DNA of 64,000 nt from Ceratothoa steindachneri. Taxonomy: Eukaryota; Arthropoda; Malacostraca; Isopoda; Cymothoidae. Under the pieces are notes generated by a model. The model was not told the origin of the DNA. It saw only the letters and a program-made list of their open reading frames with translations, and searched no databases. The stretch lies in NCBI GenBank assembly GCA_963969495.1, contig OZ018338.1, forward strand, positions 50,057,473 through 50,121,472, read 5' to 3'. Below, piece after piece: positions 45,600 to 57,979 of the stretch (position 1 is the first letter of the stretch; each line of letters starts with the position of its first letter). The position numbers and the translations under genes were made by a program.

Positions 45600-45955
45600 A
45601 ACACCAGTTTTTGTTTTCCACTTCAAGCCCAAAGATGCCTGTTTTCATGTACAAGCCCAAATAACAAAACATCCTCACATTTACTCACCAAGCTACTCAA
45701 CGTCATTTTGGGGTGGCTAAGAAAAGCCCTACGACCTTTATTTTATAAGAGAAGCCCATAAATATTTGAATTCGCAACAAACCTATCAGTCTTTGTTTTC
45801 CTTGACAAGCCCTGAAATATTTGTTTTCCACGACAAGCCAACTGGTCTTTGTTTTCCTTGACGAAGCCAAATATATTTCTTTGTTTTACTCGAAAAGCCC
45901 AGAGGAAACCGCACCCCCTCACCTCTCTTTGTTTCCACGACAAGCCCTTTGGTAG
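45600..45955. repeat. Degenerate tandem repeat built on TTTGTTTTCC...ACAAGCCC
   Basis: Units begin near 45606, 45788, 45821, 45845, 45880 and 45927. Each has TTTGTTTTCC or a close variant followed about 4 bp later by ACAAGCC or AAAGCCC. Spacing in the main block is roughly 24-47 bp. The minus strand reads as a loosely repetitive Lys-Gln-rich frame, probably only a result of the repeat. Confidence 0.75.
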
Positions 45956-48276
45956 GCCTATAGTAATGTGCTTTCCACTCTGATTTACTTTATTCTCCCA
46001 TTTATTCCTTTATTTGAATCTCATAAACTTTATTCAATGGCCGATATCACACTCTAGTGGGTGCCCCATCGTACGCGATGAAAGAAGTTGAGCCACATCG
46101 GCTATGTCTAGTCAGCGGATGAGAAATCTCAATTCAGGTTTGGGGTGGTTCCATGTAATGACTCGGGGGCTCGGATCGCACGTTAAATTATAGATTCTTC
46201 CTGAGATTGCTACTAGACGGTGGTAGTTTGCGATAAATACCACCTACTCTACCGAAGTTGCTCTCTTTAAACCCGGTTTCGAGGTAAGCCTCGTATTTCT
46301 CACGCTCAAGGGTGACACCAATTCTATGTCCTTGAGTGTCTTTGTCCCTTGAAAAAAATATATTGGTCGGTTTAAACGTGCCCTCCTGACCCCAGAATAT
46401 TATCTTCGCTAGATTTTATCTCCTCGAAACCCAAACTTTTTACTTTTTCTCCTTTTCATTTCTTGTAGTCTTAGGTCCAGAGTGCGCCAAGTAGTTTCCT
46501 CTTAGGTCGCTCGATATTTACTTTCGCTCACTTTTATTATCCGTAACCGCCCATCCTCATTCTTCCTGCAACAAGTAAAATGCCCTCGTTGGTTGCTGTA
46601 ATTTTTATCAATAAATTCTAATATGTCAATCATGAATTCGCAAAAAAACACGAAACAGTCCAACCTCTTACCAGCAGGAAAACGAAAAATATCATTCCAA
46701 GAGCTTTCATGATTTTGCTATCGAAAGAAAGGGAAAGTTTGATTCCTATCCATTTCTTCCGTTTTGACTTTCAACATTATCAAACTAAACAGACATCTGG
46801 ATGTAGTTACCACGATAATTTGGAAGTTTACTTTAAATATATTTCCGCCTTTATTCCTTTCTCTTAGGTAGTGAGAAGCTTTCTATCTTCTTTCTCTGCC
46901 ATAACTAAGCCAAAACATGGAAAACAATAACTTTCTAATCAAAGGAAAACCGATGAAACATGGCAGAATTGAATTTTCGCTGAGAGAAGAAATTAACTGG
47001 TCGGTGAGAGAGAATATTATAAAGATTTAAACTCAGTATCCTAAGTAAAGAATTATATAATTATATTATTGTTTTGTACAAAGAAACTCCGTAAACTGCG
47101 TGTTTATACTCAGAATATTATAGTTATTCATGGATTAAGATAGGATAGCCTGGGATAAAGACGAATTTCTGATTTTTAAGAGTATAAAGATGTTTGCGAA
47201 GGTGTTTTTGAAAATGTACGACTATTTCGAGAGAATTAAAGTTTACAAGAGGAAGGGATTAAAACAAAAAGAGGTAAGCCAATAAAAAATAGCATAAGTG
47301 TAATAAAATATTAATGTCAACAAACTTTGAAGGAAAAAACAAATGAGTTGATATAAATAAGAGTAATGAATAAAATAATAACATCAAATGATTATCACCC
47401 TGAAACTTTTGTTAAATGTTTAAAGTAATATTTTCATGCTTTACAAATAACCTTGATTCAAGCAAAGCAAGATCCAGTAACAGCTTCAACAGGTCCACCA
47501 CTTCAAAAAAATAATAGACATCAAAAAATTTCCCAATTATTCTTTAGCTACTTTATTAATTTCATTAATTTATCTTTCGAAATTTACTGTTTATGGTCAA
47601 TCAAGATATGAAACCCTTAATATTTTTATTATACATATTTATTGTAATTGTTATTTTATGTTTTCTTTTAATTCTATTTTTCCTACTCTTTCGGTTATTC
47701 CCTTTAAATGGTCGTACCTTATCCATATCAAACCTATTAATTCTCTTTAGACCTCTGATCATATATTGACTTTGAATATTTATTAGAGATTTCTGTATAA
47801 TCTTTTGTCGATGGGCTGTTTGCACGTATCTGACGTCATGATAATGAAACTACTCTAGCAAAGGTTAGATACCTTAAGGGGACCGTTTCAGGCTTACTCT
47901 TGTGCGTGTCAAAATTTTTAAGAGTTGGATATTCTATTTATTATAATTTTATCAACGACTATCTAGTTTAATATTTAAAATATATGACACTCTCCCATCC
48001 CCAATTCTAAATCGATGGGGGAGGAAAAACCTAAAATTTTTACAAGTAAATTTGCAAATGACTCATCATAACGCTATTCAGAATCCTTTAAGTAATATTT
48101 TAACTTTTATTTAGTAAAAATAGACCAAAAAATAACAGAGTTATTATTTTTTTTGTTAATGTGTTTGTTTTTTCAAGAAAATGGGCTTCAAAGTTCAGCA
48201 AGTATTTTGTTTTTAACAGATCGTAGGAAGCGTGTAATGTAATGCCCAAGATACGTTATGTACAGAGGTTATATAC

Positions 48277-48280
<4 letters not shown>
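45956..48280. other. No recognisable gene
   Basis: 46050-46560 is mixed composition; 47030-48280 is very AT-rich. Short frames such as 47601-47825 (minus) have no recognisable domain. Confidence 0.4.

Positions 48281-48308
<28 letters not shown>
48281..48308. repeat. Short (TA)n microsatellite
   Basis: About 28 bp of TA repeats. Confidence 0.95.
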
Positions 48309-48316
<8 letters not shown>

Positions 48317-49325
48317 TATGAGTGTGTATGGATTACAGTATATAACATATATATTGGATCCTCCCCCAACGCCTCTTTTTTTATAAAAATCGCGCACAAA
48401 GTTCGACGAATTTTGTTGTACAAATAAGTTAATAAATAATTGGCAACCACTTATGAGAGTTTAATTACATATAGAGGAAACATTGACGCTTCAGAAAATG
48501 TGATCAACTGAAAACACTGAAATTTCGATTTTTTGTTGTGAAAATTGACTGAAACGGTCATCTTTAACGCTACATTCATCACAATTGCCTTTTTAACTTT
48601 CCCTTTTGCCGTCGCAGGACATGCGGTTTTGATCCACTCTTGAAGGCAAGCTGTATGTTACGAGCGTTAGTTAAAGTCTAGTATATCCTGGGAGAAGCAC
48701 TCGCTTTACTGCTTCAACTCTGCTTCTTTGTTGAGCTCATTAAGTTATGCTTCATGGAAGGACACATGGCAACCCAGTTAGGAGGAGTTTTTCATCATAG
48801 GAGAGATCTGTATAGTTTTCGCCCATGTCATTTTAGAAGTGGGTCCCAACATTGACACAACTGTTCCAAGCTGTTTCTCCCTTCCAAGGGAGCTTCTTAG
48901 GGACTTTCAATTCCTTATAGATCTTGGTTCTAGTCCCACGGATACACCAGCTTTGAACTCGCTCTCAGAGACCTGAGTGAAGCAGGCTTCACCAGTAGCT
49001 GCAGCTTGATGTTTCCCTTTCCTAGTGGGATTTCTGTCACCTCTGATAAATCCTGCCTCTGCTGCCCCTGTTGGTTCGAAGGCAAGGATGAAACTTGGTA
49101 AGGTTGCCTTCAACAAATGGTAAGGAATGGCACCATTTATGAGGTCTCAGATGACTTCCACCAGCCCTGTTCATTTGGTGACTCGTCCAACAAAGTGTTG
49201 AAGGTATATTCTTCTTAGGAGAGTTACGCGCCCTTGCGAGTTCAATACCACGGATTCTCTCGTACTCTTGGGTAGTCAAGAAAGTAATGGAGCTTTTAAA
49301 GGTGTAAGGTTTAAAATAAACAAAG
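48309..49325. other. No confidently recognised gene
   Basis: Minus-strand frames at 48907-49279 have a more coding-like composition than their surroundings. A faint resemblance to a retroelement integrase tail was considered but is too weak to annotate. Confidence 0.35.
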
Positions 49326-49329
49326 AGGT

Positions 49330-49995
49330 AAGTAATAAATTAATTTTAATCAAAGTAGGCTCCATGTGATTGAATGCACTTTTGCCAACATATTACAATG
49401 CCATTTATACTATGCTTTGAAACGTTCATTCTTTAGAAAGGCATCCAGATGCTTAAAAATGGGAAAATCCGTAGGAGTGAGGTCTGTAGAATAAGGTTAA
49501 TGAGGTAGAACTTCAATTCCTAAGTCGTTTAATTTCTAAAGCGTCACCTTTGCTACGCGTGGACGAACATTGTCGTGAAGGAGAATTGGACCTTTGAGAT
49601 TGATATGATTTCACTGCTATGATTGTTTCTTTTTGGTTCAGGAAGTTATAGTGGACAGATGTAGTCCACCATACTGTTACCATGCACTTTTTTAATGGAA
49701 CGCGGGCTTTGGGATATGTTTCGGTTGCTCTTGTCGGTCAAGCCACGGTGAAAACCTTTTTTCGTGTTGTTGGAAAGAATCCTTTCTTCATCCGTTCAAG
49801 AAATGGGTTATACCAGTTTCTTAGTAAGAAGGTTGAACAATTCTGGTAAAGACGATTTTGTTGATCATCTGTCAGTTCAATTTTAAACAAGTGGGTGGGA
49901 ATATATGATTTGGTTGTTTACATTGCTCCAGAGAGCTTACGAACTGATGTACTTGTGTATGCCTCGACCTCTTCTCTTAGTGTGTGTGGTTTATG
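49330..49995 (-). pseudogene. Mariner transposase remnant (DD34D)
   Basis: Minus strand. Blocks in order: LFKIELTDDQQNRLYQNC near 49895, WYNPFLERMKKGFFPTT, then KCMVTVWWTTSVHYNFLNQK near 49690-49635, GPILLHDNVRPRVAKVTL (49593-49540) with the second catalytic Asp, and GIEVLPH...PYSTDLTPTDF (49519-49465) with the third; 34 residues separate them, the classical DD34D spacing. It ends HLDAFLKNERFK near 49430. The first catalytic region (GDEKW in the family) is replaced by MKKGFF. Stops occur inside the conserved blocks (such as after TL and LPH). N-terminal DNA-binding domain and terminal repeats were not found. Confidence 0.88.
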
Positions 49996-50000
49996 CCACA

Positions 50001-50942
50001 CACATATTGCCGATACGTAGAAGACATCTAAATGAACGTCCAAAACGAAGAACATCTGATAAACATCAAGCAGCAATTTGAGAACTCCGTGTTAAAATTC
50101 ACTTATGAATTGAGCACGGGCAATAACTCCCTTTCTTGGACATTGAGGTTCAAAACATCAATGGTAGCTACATCACTAAAATACATAGAAAAAGTACAGA
50201 CATGGGAAGTTGCCTCAATGCGGAAAGTGAATGCCCTGAAAGGTATAAAAAAAGCGTAATCGGCTCATACATCCACTGGGCATATAAATGCTGCTCTACG
50301 TGGGAACTTTTGCCCCAAGAGATTGTACGAGTAAAGCACATACACGCGAATAATGGTTTCTTAAACAGCATGGTTGACAAACAACTCCAAATTTTAAATA
50401 ACCATTACAAACATGCGGATAAAACTGAAAGTAATCATGGAGAAGTCAACAACATCAAAGTGTATTACAGAAACCAGATGTCCATGGCCTATAAAATAGA
50501 TAAAAAAAACATCAAGGAGATTATTCACCGTAACATCAAGGTTAAAAATCAAATGGATAAAATTCAACTCATCATTTATTATAAAACAACAAAAGCCAGC
50601 AATCTCCTGATGAAAAACAACAGCTGCCTAAACTCCTCGAATCTCAAGTCAACCAACATAGTTTACGAGTTCATCTGCCCCGATAAAGACTGTAAGCTTT
50701 ATAACAACTCAAAATATATTGGCATGACAACTAATACACTTTCAAGACATTTAACTAAAAATCATATAGAAAGTGCTCATAACATTAACCTAAAGAGAGA
50801 TATGCTAGTTGATACCACTGTTATTAAAGGAAAAGAGGTTAATAAAGCTAGACTGAAGATCTTAGAAGCCATATTAATTAACGAAGATAAACCGGCTATC
50901 AACAGTCAAGTGACAAGCTGGAATCGCACATTAAAATTTTAA
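50001..50942 (+). pseudogene. Penelope-like fragment 3: RT end and GIY-YIG endonuclease
   Basis: It begins abruptly at the RT catalytic box, read as CRYVEDI (Asp-Asp changed to Glu-Asp) near 50007, then a stop and FENSVLKFTYEL. After a frameshift near 50130 a 268-codon frame (50136-50942) continues with DIEVQNINGSYIT, HRKSTDMGSCLNAESECPER, and the GIY-YIG nuclease IVYEFICPDKDC...YIGMTTNTLSRHL (50660-50755), ending in LKILEAILINEDKPAINSQ. This is a different Penelope lineage from elements 1 and 2: its nuclease core has a CPDKDC spacer and TTxTLSRxL. The 5' side is truncated beside the mariner remnant; a TGTGTGTGG/CCACACACA hairpin (49980-50005) marks the junction. Confidence 0.9.
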
Positions 50943-51094
50943 AATTCCACTTCCCGGACTGGCCCATTTCCTCTAACGTTATGCTCAACCTAGGCGGAAT
51001 CAATACCCCTTAAAAATCTTTTTACTTTAAACAATAAAACAATAAACCTCCAACCAAACATCCAGGCACAAATCCTGACCTACTGAACCATTAT

Positions 51095-52256
51095 TTGCAG
51101 AAAGCTGGATCCATGGATCGGACACCACAGGAAGGAGGAAATAGAATCTGAAATCGAGAGAAACCACAGCTGTGCCAAGGTCTCAGAGGATGTGAAATTA
51201 AAATATCGAATAAAAAATAACGAATATAACCATGTATTCAAAGTAATAATTACCGAAACAGCAATGGCAAATAATGCGAAGGAAGTAGGGTTGCAGCTGT
51301 TTAACGCACCAATAAGCAGCGACCAAATTGAGAGGGAAGATTTTATCCCAGTCCAAATGTGCTTCCGCTGCTTTAAAGTGAAAAGCCACACCACCAGAAA
51401 GTGCAAAGAGGAGCAGGAGACATGTTCACAATAATGTGGCGAGTTGAGGCATAACTGGAGGATGTGCAAGAGCCTCCATGAAAGATGTGCTAATTGAAAG
51501 ATGGGACACAGGGCAATGGCCATGCTATGCTCATTAAAAAAAGAAATTATAAGACCAAAGACCAACGAGAAGAGAGAGACAGAAGTGACAAGAAAAAAAA
51601 CACTACATACGCTCAGGTCGCGAAGGCAGCCATTAAAGAATACAAAGCAAAGAAGGTATACCTAAACATTAACATCGAGATGCCAATAAAGATACTGACC
51701 TGCATAATTTACACGCACGCGCGGAACCTTATGAGACCAGGGACGTTCGAGGATGAACTAAACGCCATGCTAGCGAACAATGGGATAAGCCCCAGGGTCT
51801 TTCCAATAAACCCAGCATCTGGGGACATCCTTCAAATGAAGTACACCCCGACGGAACCCCTTACGGCCCAAGGGAAAGGCACACAAAAGACAGACGCGAC
51901 ACAACCAACAAGAAGACAGGACCCACACATAGTACCCTAAAAAAAAAGAGAAATGGAAAAACAAAAAAGGAAGCTGAAGGAGACGACCACCGAGATAGAA
52001 TTCGACAGCTCGGAGGGTGAGAAAGAAATGCGTAAAAAACAACGAAAATGAGAAAAAAATAGGCGGAAACGATATCAATCTCAAGATCTACGCCAGCGAA
52101 GATACCCAGTTCCCAAGAAAGATAACATCAAAAAGTCTCCTCGAAGAAATCAGATCCAGCATGTACAAATGGGAGTTTGTTGCCAACGTAAACGCAAAAA
52201 AGTTGGAAGATGCAGCAATAATTAGCGATATTGAACTCAACGAGGAATACTGCTAA
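51095..52256 (+). pseudogene. LINE copy C ORF1 (gag-like, zinc knuckles)
   Basis: The frame including EEIESEIERNHSCAKVSEDV (51135-51190) and ETAMANNAKEVGLQLFNAP runs into three Cys/His knuckle-like units: CFRCFKVKSHTTRKC (51359), CGELRHNWRMC (51434) and CAN-stop-KMGHRA (51489). Jockey/I elements use such knuckles to bind their own RNA. A stop sits in the second unit, and in the third a stop replaces what is normally Cys. After a frameshift a 148-codon frame (51494-51940) has RNLMRPGTFEDELNAMLANN, homologous to copy B, then a charged tail. Non-functional. Confidence 0.82.
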
Positions 52257-52385
52257 ACTCAAACCCAGCAAGATCACAAAAATTAAAGTGTAGAAGGATA
52301 ATAAAGGACAAGAAATAAACCCTAACAGGCAGGACAACCACCGACAGACACTAACAATGAAAGGACAAACAACAGACTAAGTATA

Positions 52386-55111
52386 ATGACACTAAACGTT
52401 AACGGATGGACAGGAAAAAACAGTTTACAGTAATATATTTAGGGAGACAGATCCAGAGATCATTCTTATCAGTGAACATAGACTCGGCACAAGAACACAG
52501 AAAATGAAAATCCCAAACTACACGACATTAACAAAAAACTGCTCCCAGGAAAGTTATGACGGGGTGGCGATCGCGATAAAGAGAGAACTCAAGTTCAAAC
52601 ATCTACCTGAGCTTGATGAATCCTTTATAGCGATAGCGATCCCGACACTCGTTGGAGATCTTGTGGTAGCAACAGGGTACCAACCTCCTAAGAGAAAGTC
52701 CTTACGACTACATAGTTCAACACACTATGTGGGCACCAAAGAAAAGTCTTTCGGAGGAGACATAAACGCTAAATTGGGAGCAGCAGGATAAGAGAAGACT
52801 AACAAAAGAGGCAGGAATCTGAAACTCTTATTGGACCGAGACAGACTAGACATAATTGAACCTGACTTCACGACATTAATAACCTCACGCAAAGCGTCGA
52901 GGCCGGACATAATCTTGACCAGCTGCAACTTCCCATTTAACCATCATAGCACTCCGGGATCGCCCATCCCGAGTGATCACATACCTATACTTACAACTAT
53001 TTCCCTTGCGCCTATTCAGATTCCGGTACAGACAAGGAAGTCCTTTGGCCGAGCCAACTGGGAGAGGTAGCGGGAAATGCCTAGTGAATACCAGCCATCT
53101 GATATGAGGGAGGCAATACTCGAAGAAATAGACGAAGAGCTTGAGCTATTGACAAACATGATCTTCAGGGCAGACAAGGAGAGCGTCCCGTCAACATCAT
53201 ACCGAACGCTCACCTAGCCAAGATGGACAAACGAGATGAGAAATATAGTAAGGAAACATAGGGAACTCTATGATTGGTTGAGACGCACGGGAACGTGCAG
53301 GGAATTAGTGACCGGGATGCGCCGCCTCGAAGCTGAGCTAACTCGAATAATCAGGGAAAAACAGACGGAGATATGGGAACAGCTAATTGACAACATTGAG
53401 GACGAAGACAATCCAAATAAATTCTGTTGACAGATAAAGAGACTCAGGGGTGCAAACATAAGGGAAAAAGCACGAATCAAGGAGAAAGAATCATACATCG
53501 AGGAACCAATAGAACTCGAGGAACGGTTCAGGGAGCGCTGGAGAGAAGTCTTCTCAATTACACCAGAGGACAACGAAGACTTCGACTTAGAGTTTGAGGC
53601 TGAGATCATCGACGAGCTGAATGATGTTATTGAGCGGACCTACCCGTACCCACATGTCTCAGAAGAAAGGGAGATGATGGGTCACAGAAGGGCAATAACA
53701 ATGCAGGAACTCGCTGATGCCATCAAATCCTTCAAACAGAAAGCTCCAGGTTGGTCGGGAATAACCACAGCGAATATAACCAACGCTCCCCTTCAAGTGC
53801 ATCAGGGACTGTTGAACGTAATGAACGCAGACATGAACACCAGGTACTACCCCAATGTGTTTAAACTTGCAAAAGTTATATTAATCCCGAAGGGAAGCAG
53901 ACCTCCCGACCAGATCCTAAAATATAGGCCCATCTTCCTCCTGGAATTCATAGGCAAGATCTTTCAAAAGATCGTAGCCGACAGGCTACAGAACCAGCTA
54001 GCCAAGAATGATGCGCTTAATTACTAACAACACGGATTCCGCAGAGGAAGAGAAACCGACACCGCACTCGCACTTCTCTCAGAAAAACTAGCAAAATCCA
54101 GGTCGGAGGGAAAGTACGTAGACGTAGTCTTCAGGAACGCATAGAAGGCCTTTGACAAGGTTTGGCTGAGGAGTCTGCAATTTAAGATAGTAAACTTTTG
54201 GCTAAACCCAGTCATTGAAAAGATCCTCTGCGATTATATGATGGAAAGAAGAGCGCAGATACAGATCGAGGGGCACAAGGGACCGGAATTTATCCTCAAA
54301 GCTGGTGTGCCGCAAGGTAGCTGCTTCAGCCCTCTACTGTATAGCATCTTCACAATAGACCTCCCATCACAAATCAAGGATGACGCGATGTATCTGCATT
54401 ACGCAGATGACACCCACAGATTGTACCGACCACTCACAACAACGACCTAGTGCAAGCTGCAGAGACGGCGGCGGAGATCGAAAACATAGACTTGTACGAG
54501 CGTAAATAGAAGATAAAGAAGAACATCCAAAAGTTCGTCATTATCCTCATAAACCACACGATACACGACAACATTTATGTTGGCGATCGAAACCACCACT
54601 ACTCTCTGGTGGGCACAGTGCTCGGACTCAAACTTACCGTTCTGGGATATAAGCATTACGTTGTAAACCGGATCAACTTCGCACTGGTGTAATTGGTGAA
54701 ACTGTTCCGCTTCCGCAAACTGAGCAGGAGTACCTTAAGGAAACTCTATCTCTGCTACGTTAGACCTAAGCTAACATACCCAGTGATAATCACCCAAAAC
54801 TCAGGGATCAAGACGCTGAAATCTATGCAGAAGGTACAGAATAAGGCCTCGTTGATTATTAACCACACAAGAAGACGGGAGTGCATACCACAGAAAACAC
54901 TACACAGAAGAGCTGGACTAGAACCAATCAACACATTAGTACAATTACAAGCAAAGAAGACATGGGACAAAGTATAAACTGAAATACTTCCAAGTCTCGA
55001 CCTGGACTTAGACATTGACATAACAAGACTAAAACGGAAAATCACACGACGAACTAACTTCCCAAGTGGCAGGCGAACTGCTGCTGAGGAATTGACAGAA
55101 CGGTTTAAATA
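52386..55111 (+). pseudogene. LINE copy C ORF2 (endonuclease and reverse transcriptase)
   Basis: It starts at ATG 52386 (MTLNVNGWTGK). Endonuclease blocks: YDGVAIAIKRELKF (52557), VATGYQPPK, GGDINAKLG (52756), RPDIILTS and the final SDHIPIL (52975), all present. RT blocks: MQELADAIKSFKQKAPGWSG (53702), ILIPKGSRPPDQILKYRPIF, QQHGFRRGRETDTAL (54025-54070), KAFDKVW, GVPQGSCFSPLLYSIF (54307) and catalytic HYADDT (54399). The last part shifts frame near 54450-54690 and continues with LYLCYVRPKLTYP and KVQNKASLIINHTRR, ending near 55111. In-frame stops at 53068, 53428, 54025 and 54142 and a shift disable it. Catalytic residues themselves are intact. Confidence 0.9.
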
Positions 55112-56135
55112 GACTATCCATTTATGTATTGTTTGACTCAAAGTTCATATAGAAAAACTATGATTATGACAAAAGCAGTTAAAAATTCCAACTTATGACC
55201 TAAATCCTTAATCTGTCTCAAATTACTTAAATCGCTTATGTTAAAAAAAGTTTTTCAATAGATACTTAAAATGTATTAATTCAGCCACAACTAGAACATA
55301 AAGGCTTGAACGCCTCAAAAATATATAATTATTTAAAATATGTTTATATAAACTAAATATAACGGATACCTAAATGTATAATTTGAATTAAAAATAAACA
55401 GATTGTGTATGTATGAATTTTTATAAAAGTATAAAAGTTAGAAAAATCTGTAAAAATTTGTATGAAAGTTAAAGTTAGATCAAATATATACATTAAAATT
55501 TTTATGAAAGTTTAAAGTTAGAACTAATATATGTCAAAATTTGTATGAAAGTATAAAAGAATAAATATAGATGTAAAAAAAAGTATATATATGTATGTAT
55601 ACATAAAATTTAAGAAAAAATATATATTAAATAAACAAAGAAATAAATATATAAAAAGAGTTTATCAAAAAGAAAGAAATGTTAACGAATATAGATACAA
55701 AAGAATGAGAAGAACAAAGCAAAACAAAAATGCAAGAGATGACCCAATCACCAAGGCAAAATATCAACGGTGTGTTTACACCAAACTATCTCTACCACTA
55801 TCTATGTACTACTAAAAACTTTGAACATCATCATTCTTTCATTTTGTCAGATTCTCACTCCACTCATTAAATTGGTAAAGGAGGCAAGAACATACCAAAA
55901 CGCTCCGAAGATGATCGAAGAAGATCGAAAGCTCAGCAATTTAGTTCAGTTTTTACCAAACACATTAATTTAAAGAAGAGATGAATACTGAACAAGTGAT
56001 CCACCATCTAGAAGATGGAATAAAAAAGATAGTTAGAAGAAGAGAAAGTTGCCAAAGGAAATTAATTAAGGCGAAATACACAATGGTCTTCAACAAAATT
56101 TGCATATATATATGTAGGAAAAAGCTTACAAAGTG
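55112..56135. other. No gene; AT-rich with short direct repeats
   Basis: Three loose copies of a roughly 50-60-bp unit containing AAATTTGTATGAAAGT and AAAGTTAGA lie between about 55405 and 55565. They may form the LINE copy C tail. Lys/Arg-rich short frames at 55591-55973 reflect the composition. Confidence 0.5.
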
Positions 56136-56429
56136 CACGTGAGTCAAAGTTATGCAGATACACCCACAAAGGAAAGGGGGAAGACGATTCCAAGCGCTTT
56201 CGTCTTTATTGAACAATAATTAAGGTTTACAAAATCCTGAAACACCTTTATTTGAGATTTTATTTATGTAATGGTAATAGGGTCTAGCATGAACAAACCA
56301 GGGCTAAGGTTGAAATTTGGGAACGCGTTATTGGAAATACATTTTAATATATTTACTGCATTTTATGACTGGTTTGGCACTGTTCCAGTTAATGCTATGG
56401 TTAAGATTGTGCATATGTAGAAAAAACAC

Positions 56430-56560
56430 AGATTGTTCACTGTGATTACGTAAATTGGCTTGATGTTGCTTAACCCAGACATCTAGTTCTTTCCCGGTTT
56501 GTCCATAATAACATTTTTGGCAGTTGTTGCAGACTATCGAATATACAATGCCAGGTCGGA
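56430..56560 (-). pseudogene. GIY-YIG endonuclease part of Penelope-like element 2
   Basis: The frame reads GIVYSIVCNNCQKCYYGQTGK, ELDVWVKQHQANLRNHSEQ and HMHNLNHSINW. It has the core Gly-Gln-Thr-Gly, the CX2C pair and the QH/H residues of Penelope nucleases. It is out of frame with the RT end. The last residues lie within the inverted arm. Confidence 0.85.
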
Positions 56561-56622
56561 CGGGTCAAATTTTGACTAGGATGCGATAATTGTAGTCCCA
56601 TACTTAAAAATAACATTTATGT

Positions 56623-57498
56623 TTAGAGGCCTAAGTATTTAATGAAAATATGGTTATAGGGTAAAACTAATAAGTTTTTGGCCTGAAACTTAGAGATATT
56701 AACATTAGTTTGATAGTAGGAACGCTTGGCGGACTTATAACAATTGTCGAGAAAGTACAAAGGGAAGCACAAATTTATCCTTATTTTATATATTCTATTG
56801 ACTTCTTTTTCTAGGTATTCTGGTGAGACAATTCTAAGGGCAAGCAAAAACATAGAGGAGAAAACACGTTGTTTGATGTTATGGTGGTTAGAATAAAAGT
56901 GTAGAAAAGAGTCTATGGCTGTGGGTTTTCTATATATTTCATATTTGAAACAATGGTTTGTCCGATGAATTATAATATCTAGGAAAGGGAGTGTGCGATC
57001 TTTTTCAACTTCTAAAGTAATTTTAATCGAGGGCACTAAGGTGTTAATATTAGTAAGAAATGTATTAATATTTAAATTATTAGGCCAAAGGAAAAGGATG
57101 TCATCAACATATCGCATCCAAGCTATAGGGGTTTCATTAATTTGGGGAAGTATTCTAGATTCGAAGAATTCCATGTATAGGTTTGAGAGTATAGGGGACA
57201 AATAATTCCCCATTGCCATTCCAAAGATCTGGCGATAAAATTTTCCATTAAAGGTAAATTTGCAATTGTTGATGCAAAGAGTCATGAGTTTAATGAAGGT
57301 AGAAGCGGGTATAGGGAGAGCAACTGTGTCGAGGTGTTTTTCAAGAAGATTCAAGAGATCGGGTACGGGAACTTTAGTAAAGAGGGAACAAATATCGAAA
57401 CTAACCAGGTTAAAGTTATCAGGGTAGGGGAGCTCAAAATGTTTATTAATGAAGTGCATATTATTGATAATATGTGAATTGGAAATTGTCCCAACCAA
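56623..57498 (-). pseudogene. Penelope-like element 2 reverse transcriptase
   Basis: It reads NNMHFINKHFELPYPDNFNL, SFDICSLFTKVPVPDLLN, then a GMAMGNYLSPILSNLYMEFF block (57230-57170), AWMRYVDDILFLW with an intact YVDD (57125-57090), FLDIIIHRTN and EIYRKPTAIDSFLHF (56940). The ATG at 57498 is not the true start: the preceding blocks RPIISSVG and ASLLSPLVG are in the same element beyond two stops (57530-57510). The frame ends at 56623 before the nuclease. Catalytic residues are intact; the protein as a whole is split. Confidence 0.92.
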
Positions 57499-57647
57499 AG
57501 GGCTTAGTAGAGAGGCTAACTATTTTTATAGTGTATAGGAAACACATCCAACAGAGCTAATGATGGGGCGCATTAGGTTATCATGTTTATGGGTTTTAAT
57601 AACACCATAAAGGTAGAGAAGGAAAGCCTTTGAAGATTTAAATTTGC

Positions 57648-57979
57648 TATGTACAATCTTAACCATAGCATTAAAATGCAATAATTTTATTTCGAGAAAT
57701 ATATTAGAATGTATCTCCATTAACGGGTTCCCAAATTTCAACCTTAGCCGTGGTTTGTTCATGCTAGACCCCATTATCACTACATAAATAGAATCTCAAA
57801 TAAAGTTGTTTCAAAATTTTGTACCCCCTAATTATTGTTCAGAGGTGGGTAGTTTAATCCCCCCTTCCATTATTTAAGGCAATGTATGACCAGCCTCCTG
57901 TTCGTTCCTTGAAAAAAAGGTCTTCAATAAAGACGAAAGCGCTCGGAATTGTTTTCCACTTTTCCTTTGTGGGTGTATC

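Larger units (their letters stand above)
51095..55111 (+). mobile_element. Jockey-like LINE copy C, the most complete copy (ORF1 and ORF2)
   Basis: Carries the end of an ORF1 with zinc knuckles, then ORF2 with endonuclease and RT. The start lies inside ORF1, about 150 bp after Penelope fragment 3, so it is 5'-truncated. The organisation agrees with copies A and B, which lets the frame breaks be located. AT-rich DNA with short repeats follows and may be its 3' tail. Confidence 0.9.

Noticed and set aside
45600..45955. CRISPR-like array
   Set aside because: Units are degenerate, spacing is irregular and the surrounding DNA is clearly eukaryotic.
47440..47880. AT-rich stretch as a nuclear copy of mitochondrial DNA
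   Set aside because: Composition was suggestive, but no mitochondrial gene could be recognised in any frame or as rRNA.
48850..49280. Retroelement integrase C-terminal tail on the minus strand
   Set aside because: Only a faint pattern (a Gly...Leu-Gly-Pro string) over shifting frames; not enough to support a call.
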